Assembly (NCBI GenBank): GCA_036429605.1
Contig: CM071591.1
Span: 3,534,001 to 3,598,000 of the forward strand
Source: Cladobotryum mycophilum
Taxonomy: Eukaryota; Ascomycota; Sordariomycetes; Hypocreales; Hypocreaceae
Reading direction: 5' to 3'
Length of the DNA stretch: 64,000 bases
Made by a program: the position numbers and the translations under genes
Notes under the pieces: generated by a model
The model's database searches: none
Told to the model about the DNA's origin: nothing
What the model saw: only the letters and a program-made list of their open reading frames with translations
Shown here: positions 56,196-64,000 of the stretch, piece by piece
How positions within the stretch are numbered: position 1 is the stretch's first letter
Layout of the letters: each line of letters begins with the position of its first letter

Positions 56196-57485
56196 GTCGA
56201 CGGGATGGAATTCAAATGTTTATTTTAAGATGCAACGGAGTGGCTTCGCCTTGAAAGAAAGCGGGAAAATGATGAATGGGATAATATACGCCCATGATTA
56301 GGAGAGATTGATTTTCAAGACCTAGACGGCAATTTAGGAGTATTGGTTTCTCCCCTTTGTTGGGTCTATCTAAGACCTCGGCGATCTCCTCAAACGAGAT
56401 TTCCCCAAAACTCCTTGTACTACCACGGATGCAAAGAAGCAACTTCGAAGCCTTCAAGAGCATGCGAACCAAGTCGCCGATTCCCCAAGTCTTGGACGAA
56501 CGACTAGTGGGTCACACTCATAGATTGAGGACGCCGAGACGGCGACCCTGATGACCTTGAGGTGCAATCTTCGGCGATCATGGCGTGCGCAAGGAAACGT
56601 CTAAACTAGCAAGACTAGTCTGGTTCCTGTAGCGCTAAAGGACTGAAAACAACCTAACAAGAGATTCCATCACAATGAACAATGTTGTTGGTTGAAACAA
56701 GGAGCCCTGGTTTGTTTGGAACGGGAGTTGGTCAGTGTCCCAAGCATCGCCGACCAGGGAGCCTCACTTCTGGGACCGGAGAACTCTGATCATCCTCGCT
56801 TATCATGCGGGCCACAATCTTGGGATTTATTTTTCCGCAAAGAGGATGGACACTGCTGCCAAAGTAGGGGGATCGGGATCTCACCCGCATTGCGGGATAT
56901 GCACATTGATGGATCAAGAATCGTATCATCTACACTGGGTGGATGGCAAAGTCGGGGCAAGCCGTTACGGGCAATTCGTATAAGTTCAGAGGTCGCCGAT
57001 GAGGACGAGAATGAAACACCAGAATGCTACCCGTAAGACAAGTGCCGACTGACAATTGCCGAGCGGCAGTCGGTTGTGGCACCACTATTTCAGCTCCAAG
57101 AAAAAGGCGTTATAATGCAATGTATTTTGACGCAGGTCTGCAGCAGAGCTCGTCCAAATGATTGGCTAACATGATGATTCCCACCTTCTTTTGACTCGGG
57201 GGTGCTTGAGTATGTCTCGTTTTTTCTTTCAAGGAACTTGGCAAAATGTAGTTGGCATGCCATTTGTATGGGTTCAAGATGTTGTTCCCTGCATTTCAGC
57301 TTGAACGCTTCGTGCTTGCTCAAGCCTAATACGAAATACGACGCGGTCACCGCATTTGGGATGGCTTCGCTTAATAACAACGATAAAGGAGCTTTCTTTG
57401 CATGAAAACAACAAACTCGATTGAATGAATTCGCTTGTCATCTGATATTTCTACTGTTTGCGTAGAATTCGTCAACAGTTCAAAG
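56196..57485. other. Intergenic, no gene supported
   Basis: Upstream of both the DUF395 gene and the 264-aa gene. Short frames at 56212-56472 (-) and 56692-57036 (+) lack domain support. Confidence 0.5.
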
Positions 57486-58280
57486 ATGGATCGTATGCGC
57501 TTCATCCCTGGCAAAGAGGCCAAAGATGAAATCTTTGATGCCAAAGGCCGCATTTTCTTCTCCCGCGAATGCGCCATCTCTTACGCAGATGAATATGTGA
57601 TGAAAGCTCCCAACCTTGGCGGTTCTCAACTATCCATCTTATACCAGACCATGCTCGCTTGCATGAGCGAGGGTGAGCAAGTGGATATTTTGTTCGGCCT
57701 CCGCAGCCCCGACCCGGCACAAGGACAAGAGGTCTATCCTTCCGGTGAAGATGTGGGACATACCTGGGCGATACTAAAAACGCCGGATGGCAAGGAGAAA
57801 CACCTTTGGGAAGTTGGCAGACGAACCCCGGCTCTCGGCGACGCGTATGCTGCCCGAGCCTTCAACGCCTACCGGACCGCCATGGCTGGCTTCTTGGGTG
57901 AGCAGCCCCCGGAGCCGTTTCCGATCGACCCATCTACCGTGACCGTCCCGGGACCCTTCAACGACAAGCCTGTAATATCACGCGCTCTCTCGCCATCCAA
58001 TCTCTACTACGCCTCCAGCCGTATGTGGTATTTCATCGACCTCTCCCCTCCAGGTGACATCAACGAGCCCGCCATGTTAACGCGGCCAATGCGAGCATTT
58101 GATGCCCTTATTCTGGCGGCGTGCCTTACCCTTGCGAACGGAACACCACCACTGGTTTTTGCTGTTAGGAACTCGCTTGAGGGATTAGGGAAGATGCCGG
58201 CGGATTTCACAAGAGCATACTTTGAGGCGGACGAAACACTGGATGAGCCCCCGGCTGAGAAACCGCTTCTTATTATGTAA
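57486..58280 (+). CDS. Hypothetical protein, 264 aa
   Basis: Intronless frame from the first in-frame ATG at 57486. The protein has balanced globular composition, no signal peptide and no transmembrane segment. Recognisable stretches are MRFIPGKEAKDEIFDAKGRI at the start, DVGHTWAILKTPDGKEKHLW near residues 97-116, and a hydrophobic helix FDALILAACLTLANGTPPLV near 211-230. The pattern of short beta-rich blocks around a 'DAKGR' and 'TPDGKEK' turn loosely recalls tubby/LURP-one-like folds, but I cannot support a family. A short upstream exon cannot be excluded. Codon use and lack of low-complexity sequence argue that it is a real gene. Confidence 0.7.
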   Translation: MDRMRFIPGKEAKDEIFDAKGRIFFSRECAISYADEYVMKAPNLGGSQLSILYQTMLACMSEGEQVDILFGLRSPDPAQGQEVYPSGEDVGHTWAILKTPDGKEKHLWEVGRRTPALGDAYAARAFNAYRTAMAGFLGEQPPEPFPIDPSTVTVPGPFNDKPVISRALSPSNLYYASSRMWYFIDLSPPGDINEPAMLTRPMRAFDALILAACLTLANGTPPLVFAVRNSLEGLGKMPADFTRAYFEADETLDEPPAEKPLLIM

Positions 58281-58933
58281 CTGAGATGGCTCAAGGCGGG
58301 CGGGGGTGGTTGGCCCGAGTCCTTTGGTGTTGGAGCGTCTTGTTGGAATTCTACGACGAAGTAAAATGTTACACCCAAACAGCGAGCTTTCCACACAGAG
58401 AAGAGCATTTAGGTTATGGACCTTCGATCATGAATGGGGGTATTAGTGAGACCCGATAATGGTGATAGTGTTGATGACCAGATCCCGGTCTGAGGTATAC
58501 TTCAACTAAACAGCCTAGGCAAATGAGACGCTATCGCAAAACTACATGATACTTGATCAGCAAAGCATTTTATAAATCAGGCGATAGACTCGATCCTCTT
58601 GATTCTGCGCCGACTCGAGTGTAAAATTTTGGATTACAAATGGTGGCGACACCGATCAGCGGCCGCTTGACCGGGCTTCCAAGGATCCTAGAGGAAAAGC
58701 CGAGGTCAACAAAGACGAGATACGCGCGGGGTTGGGGTTTGACGTCCCTCTTGTCAGTTGCACCGTGCAACTCAAAATTGTCCATACAAAGTAATCCCCC
58801 GGTGTGTGTGCAAGGTCGGTAAAGGGAGAGAGCTCATGCATGCATCTCATTTTCCATCAACTTCATCATCACATTTCCGTGGACCAATTCATCCTTTTAT
58901 TATCGGGTTCATCAACATAGAATTTTGTCCAAA
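58281..58933. other. Intergenic, no gene seen
   Basis: 3' flank of the 264-aa gene and promoter of the dehydrogenase gene. No repeats or frames of note. Confidence 0.6.
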
Positions 58934-60111
58934 ATGCCTCGAGCTTTGACTCTTAAGCATATTGAGGGCGGAAAGCCTGGTCAGGTGTATTATCCGTAAG
59001 TACATACAAATCCTTGAAGCCTCACAACAAGCATGAAAGCTCACCACGCTCTTCATCGCCCACATACTAACATCGATCATAGCCTTCAACTCAAACAAGT
59101 TCCTAAGCCAACCCCCGGACCCCATGAGCTTCTTGTCCGCCTCAGTGCCGCGGCCCTCAATCACAGGGACCTGTTCATCCGCCAACACCTCTACCCCGGC
59201 ATCTCCTTCACAAACCCGCTCCTCGCCGATGGTTATGGTATCGTCGTCGCCGCAGGGCCCCAGGTCACGCGCACTTCCCTGCTCAACAGGCCCGTCCTGC
59301 TAACCCCCATGCGAGGGTGGGAGTCGGATCCCGCGGGACCGGAGAACCCGCGCAAGTTCAGCGTCACGGGGGGCAGCAAGGCGTACGACGTCGGGACCGC
59401 ACAGGACTACATTGTCGTCCATGAGGATGAGGTCGAGCCCGCGCCGGAGCACCTCTCCCCGCCGAGGGCGCGGCGCTGCCGCTTACGGGATTGACTGGCT
59501 GGCGGGCGCTGGTCACCAAGGCGAACGCTGCGTTCCCCGGGAGCAACGTCCTCATTACTGGTATTGGAGGTGGTGTCGCGCTGCAAGTCCTGCAGTTCGC
59601 CGTCGCTTTTGGGAGTAACGTCTTCGTCACCTCGGGTGACCAGGCCAAGATCGACAAGGCCAAGGAGATGGGCGCGAGTGGCGGTGTAAACTACAAGAGC
59701 GACAGCTGGGACAAGGAGCTGGCCGCCCTACTCCCCAAGAACCGCCCCTATCTCGACGCCGTGATTGACGGTGCGGGGGGCAAAGTCGTGGGCAAGACGG
59801 TCAGGCTGCTGAAGCCCGGCGGCGTGATTGCCCAGTACGGAATGACGGTATCGCCCAAGATGGACTGGGTCATGCAGGCTGTGCTAGCCAACGTGGAACT
59901 AAAGGGCACGTCGATGGGATCAAGAAACGAGTTTAGAGACATGGTTGCCTTTGTCAAGGAGAAGAAGATTAAGCCCATCGTTAGTAGGACAGTCAAGGGA
60001 CTGGGTAACCTCGAGGGCATTGACGAGTTGTTTGCGGAGATGAATGAGGGTAAGCAGTTTGGCAAGTTGGTGATTGAGATTGATGACGAGGGCGCTTCTG
60101 CTAAGCTGTAA
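58934..60111 (+). CDS. YogA-type MDR alcohol dehydrogenase-like, frame-broken
   Basis: Exon 1 is 58934-58995; an 87-nt intron (GTAAGT/ATAG) is followed by 59083-60111. The N-terminal GroES-like part reads MPRALTLKHIEGG, then PTPGPHELLVRLSAAALNHR and PRVLLTP-like VLLTPMRGWESDP. The Rossmann part has VLITGIGGGVALQVLQFA (nucleotide-binding Gly-rich loop), YLDAVIDGAGG and LLKPGGVIAQYG. The parts are in different frames: at the C4 run 59457-59460 one base is missing, which leads to a TGA at 59492-59494. With one extra C the protein would be 363 aa, normal for the group (fungal relatives of S. pombe zinc-type ADH-like proteins). Classical catalytic zinc cysteines are not evident. It is an NAD(P)-dependent oxidoreductase of unknown substrate if functional. 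Confidence 0.82.
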
Positions 60112-60384
60112 AAGCCGATGAAGCATATGCCAAAGAACATCATATAGGTAGCTAAGGCATTCCGTTGAACTATTTTTTTTGTTTTTATATTTATTTTTCA
60201 GATTTTTTAACTTGAGAGACGACACATTATGCAAATTGAAATCAAAGTAATGATATATCTACATGGATGCGATGCCCAAACTCTCAGATATTAACATAAC
60301 AAAAAAAAAAAACAATGACCACACCGGCGCTATCAATCGTACGAGATTCATTCCTCTCCGACAAAAAAAGCTCCTTTCTTTTCC

Positions 60385-61349
60385 TTACTCATCATCCTTC
60401 TTCCGCTTCTTCTTAGGCCTTCCACCCTCTTCAGGAGGCACAAACTCGGCGGCTCGCTCCTTTGCCTTTTCCTCCTTTCTGACCTTTTGCTTCTCCCTGC
60501 GCTCCGTCTGGGCGGCCCTGTCCTTGGCCTCCTTGCTGAGGAAGTACTCTCCGCTCTCAATCTGCTTGTCGACCTTGCTCTTCTCGGGCAAGGGCGGGAA
60601 GGGGTGTAGGCCTTCTTGGACTTGTCGACGACCCGGTGGGGCACGCGCCTGCTGCTGAGCGTCTTCTTCTTGAAGTTGGGAAGGAAGCGGTCCCAGCTCT
60701 CATTCTTCAGGTCGGGGTCCTTGGCGAGCTCGCGCTTGATCATGAGCTCCTTGATGTGGTAGATGGGGTGGATGTTGGCCATGCAGTCCTCGACGACCCT
60801 CCGCAGCTCCTTGAGCCCCTTGTAGGGCCCCATGGCCGAGACGGTGTTGCCGTGGACGAGGATGTACGTCTCCGTCAGGAGCTCGAGGGCCTTGAGCGTC
60901 GAGCCGTTGGGGCCCAGTATCCTCTGGCGCCTCTTGACGAACCGCTCCTTGTTCCGCACCAGGCTCCGGATCTTGATGATGTCGCACGCCACGCCGTCCT
61001 CGAGGATTTTGACCGCCTGCGGGGCGGGGACGCTTCGCGCCAGCAGCTTGATGAGGTCCCGCGCGTTGAGGATCGCGGCGGGGTCAAACGTCTTTCTCGT
61101 CGTCTTGACCGTCATGGAACCCTCGACGAGATCCAGGGTGCAGGCGATGCCCTGCTTTTCCAGGGCCTTTGTGATGAGCGGCCATGCCTCCTTGAGGTAG
61201 ACCTCTCGGTACTTTGGGAACAGGGTGGCGAACGAGGACTCCTCGGTGAACGTTCCGCCGACATTGTCCTTTGGGGTGAAGGTATCAATTTTCCATTTGT
61301 CAATGTCGTCCGTGTCCCACGGCTTTTCCTTTTTGTGTGTCGACGGCAT
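60385..61349 (-). CDS. KRR1: Krr1, small-subunit processome KH protein, frame-broken near C terminus
   Basis: Intronless. Residues 1-249 read cleanly: KPWDTDDIDKWKIDTF, FPKYREVYLKEAWP, the KH domain with RQRILGPNGSTLKALELLT and YILVHGNTVSAMG, then NIHPIYHIKELMIKRELAKD and WDRFLPNFKKKT. Krr1 is a nucleolar component of the 90S pre-ribosome needed for 18S rRNA maturation and is essential in yeast. After KKAYTP the frame breaks at the G4 run 60601-60604 (C4 on the coding strand). The conserved C-terminal segment (EKSKVDKQIESGEYFL, Lys/Glu-rich helix, PKKKRKKDDE) continues one frame over to the stop at 60385. One added base restores 321 aa, the usual length. Without it the tail is replaced by unrelated Arg-rich sequence. 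Divergent from mitochondrial uL11. Confidence 0.92.
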
Positions 61350-61802
61350 CGTCGATGGTGGCCTTTTTTTCTTCTTTTTCTTTCTTAGCAGAGATGAACC
61401 TGATCAATGAGGTATCGTGAGTCAACTTGGGATGACGCAATTGATATTTTTCTCACAAGATTAGTATCTTGAGCTGGTGTTGTAGAGCCCCCGAAAAGAT
61501 TATTTGGGCGGTCTCGTCTCTTGTCCAAGGTGAAGAAGTTCTTTTGGTTTGAAAGCTTGCTCTCCAAAAAAATTAGGATATCGATTGCGCTGAGAAAGAT
61601 AAAGTGGAGCACCCGATAAGGCGAGCCGATAAGAGGGAAAAAGAAAATGGAGAAAACCCTCCCCCCTTGTGCCATTGAACCTATCGGGTTGGTAGCGCAT
61701 GGGGCCAAGCGAAAACCAACCTTGGGGGGAAGTTTTGCATGTTTTTCGACATTACGAACAATTGGAACCGCGCGAACGACTTTTTGATCCAACTACGTCG
61801 AC
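61350..61802. promoter_or_regulatory. Shared divergent promoter of KRR1 and mitochondrial uL11
   Basis: 453 bp separate the two start codons. The KRR1-proximal end is a T-rich run on the plus strand (A-rich leader for KRR1). No specific factor site is claimed. A minus-strand frame at 61385-61792 crosses it but has no supporting features. Confidence 0.5.
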
Positions 61803-62383
61803 ATGTCTAAAGGAAAGGGTGCTGGGGCTGCGGTCGATCAGATTGTTAAGCTGATTGTTGGCGCTGGACAGGCGAGCCCGAGTCCTCCAGTCGGTCCAGC
61901 TTTGGGAAGTAAGGGTGTCAAATCGATGGATTTCTGTAAGGTAAGAGCAATTCCTTAAACGCCGGGCTCTGACATGTACTTTTTTCTCTTTCTTTTTCTT
62001 TCTTCTTCAAAGTCGGGCGCATACATAGATACTAATGGGATTACCCAGGAATTCAACGCACGAACTGCAAACTATATCACAGGAACGCCAATGCCCTGCC
62101 GAGTCACCGTCCGACCCGACCGATCTTTCCACTTCGATATCAGAACACCGCAGACATCATGGCTCTTGCTGAACGCGGCCGAGGCCCCCTGGGAAAGAAG
62201 GGCAAGAGGAAAGGCGCAGCGCAGCCTGGGCACGCTGCAGTTGGCACCATCAGCTTAAAACACGTCTACGAGATTGCCAAGATCAAGCAGTCGGAGCTGC
62301 GACTATCTGGGCTGTCACTGGAAGGGCTATGCCGGTCGGTTATTTACCAGGCAAAGTCCATTGGAATCAATGTCGTGGCTTAA
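61803..62383 (+). CDS. MRPL19: Mitochondrial large-subunit ribosomal protein uL11m, frame-broken
   Basis: Exon 1 61803-61940, 108-nt intron (GTAAGA/CCAG), exon 2 62049-62383. uL11 binds the GTPase-associated region of large-subunit rRNA. The hallmark SPPVGPALGSKGVKSMDFCK leads across the splice to EFNARTANY, followed by CRVTVRPDRSFHFDIRTPQT. The rRNA-binding C-terminal domain (GTISLKHVYEIAKIKQSE, then LCRSVIYQAKSIGINV) is in another frame. A base is missing at the C5 run 62185-62189; the uncorrected frame ends at 62258. With one more C the protein is 157 aa, standard for the family. The long basic N terminus serves as the presumed import signal. Yeast orthologue: MRPL19. Confidence 0.9.
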
Positions 62384-64000
62384 GGAGAGAGAGAAAGAAG
62401 GGGGGGGGTCAATTCAGTCCTATGAAGATGGGGGATTATATGGAATAGGCGCCATTACCTCGGCCTGTGGAGGCTAATGGCTAAAGACAGCCATGTGTAT
62501 AACAAATGAGAGCATATGATGGTTATGGACACCGCCTAGAGTAGACAATGACTGTACGAGGAGCAATTTTGCGTCAAAAAGAAGAAGCAAAGAAAGGGAG
62601 GGAGAGGGAGAGAGAGAGAGAGAAGAAAAAGCGAGGCGGACATGGCCGGAGCCGTGTTTGCCAACGGCTATTCGTGAGATGAATCAGGGGACGGGGAAAA
62701 CCAGCCTCGCTTCGTTACGGAGAAGCGGATATGCTGTCCAATGTTCTTATCAATGGGGGGATGGTTCCCAACGGCTACCAACATGCGTGGGGGGTATATG
62801 GCGTTGAATATTAATAAGTTGATAACTGATATGATCTGTTGTTTGCATTGCCCATTCTAGCAGCTCATTGAAGCAAACCAAGCCGAGGCGATATGTCTCA
62901 AATACCGTCGGAGAATATTGCCCCGCAAAGACCCAATATTCAAGAAATTGTGCATTTCCACAGCTGGAAGCGCGCGTAGATACACACACGCACACGCACA
63001 AGCACAAGCACAAGCACACAAAGTTCCATAATAGCCCTTGTCTGTTTTTGTCTGCAAGCTGCAGGCGGGTACTATATCACTTGACTCGGACTGTGACGGG
63101 AAAGGTTTTCCTGCGTGTGAATACAACGCTGAAACAGAGACAAGCAGAAAAGAAGAAAAAAGAAAAAAGCCACCAAGACATGAGACCCAACGAGAGAGAG
63201 CACACACAACACGAAGGAAACGTGACTCCACTGATGAAGGATAGCAAACCAGCGGTGATTCCGAAAGAAGGAGGACCAAAAAAAAAAAAAAAAAGAGATT
63301 CCCAACAGATTTTTGCTATTTTTATATTCGAGAGAGATAAAGGGCAGAAGAAATTTTCTTCACATTTCTCCTTCTGCGTCGTGTCATTGGCAGATAAAGA
63401 GACAAAGATATATTAATAATATGCCAAGTTGTTCATGCACGCATGCAGCAGCAGCAGTGAGTTGTTGCTTGTGTGGGTTATGTATGGTTGTTCGATGTTG
63501 GAGAAAACCATCCAAGACCCATTTGCTCGATTGGGCAAAAATCAGCGATGGGAAGTGGTTGTTGTGCTTCAATGTAGAGGAACTGAGGCCTTGCAAGTAC
63601 CGAAATGTACATACACACATTCATGGCGTCAAAGGGCTTAAATGTCAAACGTGGCTCCGGCAAAACCGACTGCAGGCACTGACACGAGGGACAGGCCGGA
63701 CGGATGGTTGCGGGATGCTGCATCGTCATTGGCAAGCAACACATCCCGGGAGGAGAGGGTAGAAGAAATTAATAGGCGGTACATTCGGTAAAGTCTTTGC
63801 CATGTAACCCACATGTATCGTATCGTTCGTGGCACATCGTATTAGTTCCTAGGTAGTATTAGTAGTACCGGTTTCTTTTCAAGCTCGAGCTGGTGGTCAG
63901 AGCGAGCACGGATGCAACAGAATCTTGAAAATTCTTTCTCGCCTCTACAGGTACTAGCAGAGGGAGGTAAGGTATTGGACGTCGTACTTGTTGAAAAGCA
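62384..64000. other. Intergenic to window end, repeats only
   Basis: 3' flank of uL11m, a GGGA/GA purine tract near 62598-62625, an (ACAC/GCACAA)n array near 62976-63020, and an A15 run near 63279-63293. Open frames are translations of the repeats. Confidence 0.55.
62976..63020 (+). repeat. AC-rich compound microsatellite with AAGCAC hexamers
   Basis: ACACACACGCACACGCACA grades into three tandem AAGCAC units. Confidence 0.8.

Noticed and set aside
56212..56472. Minus-strand frame with ISFEEIAEVLDR, reminiscent of the cyanase N-terminal helix-turn-helix
   Set aside because: Similarity stops after about 12 residues and no cyanase catalytic segment follows; it sits in the leader of the DUF395 gene.
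59457..62189. Programmed ribosomal frameshifting as explanation for the three broken genes
   Set aside because: No slippery heptamer or downstream structure is shared, and the affected families are not known to use it; missing homopolymer bases fit better.

Overview
The window is nuclear DNA of a filamentous ascomycete (Pezizomycotina, most likely Sordariomycetes, order Hypocreales). The evidence is short introns (mostly 53-120 nt) with GT(A/G)NGT donors and CTAAC-type branch points, single-gene transcription units with no operons, and ascomycete versions of Stu1, a LIM-RhoGAP, Fyv7, a Cya5-like PPR protein, Lsb6, Aim41, Krr1 and mitochondrial uL11. No species call is made. I see no tRNA, rRNA, CRISPR array or transposase gene.

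Layout, left to right: a 65-aa small protein behind a TATA box and pyrimidine-rich leader (975-1262, +); MYND zinc-finger protein (4104-4760, -); membrane-anchored acidic protein (6458-7660, +); BSP-type putative metallopeptidase (7970-8761, -); CLASP protein Stu1 (9685-13105, +) convergent with a LIM/RhoGAP (14468-18369, -); rRNA-processing Fyv7 (22237-23011, -) divergent from an Atos-domain protein (24258-26653, +); a large Cya5-like PPR protein (27697-31218, -); a small Arg/Ser-rich protein (32543-32995, -); a broken GNAT acetyltransferase (35673-36279, -); a secreted BBE-type FAD oxidoreductase (37536-39404, -); type II PI4-kinase Lsb6 (40447-42943, +); a 5.7-kb gene-free, microsatellite-rich stretch; an intron-dense SAM methyltransferase (48691-50456, +); Aim41 (53312-53923, +); a RidA-like protein (54599-55053, +) convergent with a YeeE/YedE (DUF395) transporter (55147-56195, -); an unrecognised 264-aa protein (57486-58280, +); a YogA-type dehydrogenase (58934-60111, +); Krr1 (60385-61349, -) divergent from mitochondrial uL11 (61803-62383, +).

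Most genes are housekeeping: microtubule and Rho/Cdc42 control (Stu1, RhoGAP), ribosome assembly (Fyv7, Krr1, uL11m), mitochondrial gene expression (PPR, uL11m, Aim41) and phosphoinositide signalling (Lsb6). The accessory genes (FAD oxidase, methyltransferase, GNAT relic, DUF395 transporter) do not form a recognisable biosynthetic cluster.

The most striking observation is about sequence integrity. Three consecutive genes at the right end (dehydrogenase, KRR1, uL11m) each lack exactly one base in or next to a C/G run. The GNAT relic has five frame breaks of the same sign, and most of them can be repaired by lengthening a homopolymer by one base. This points to deletion-type consensus errors rather than real gene loss, at least for KRR1. 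Intergenic DNA is rich in short tandem repeats, several with related units. I did not find a convincing undescribed multi-gene system.
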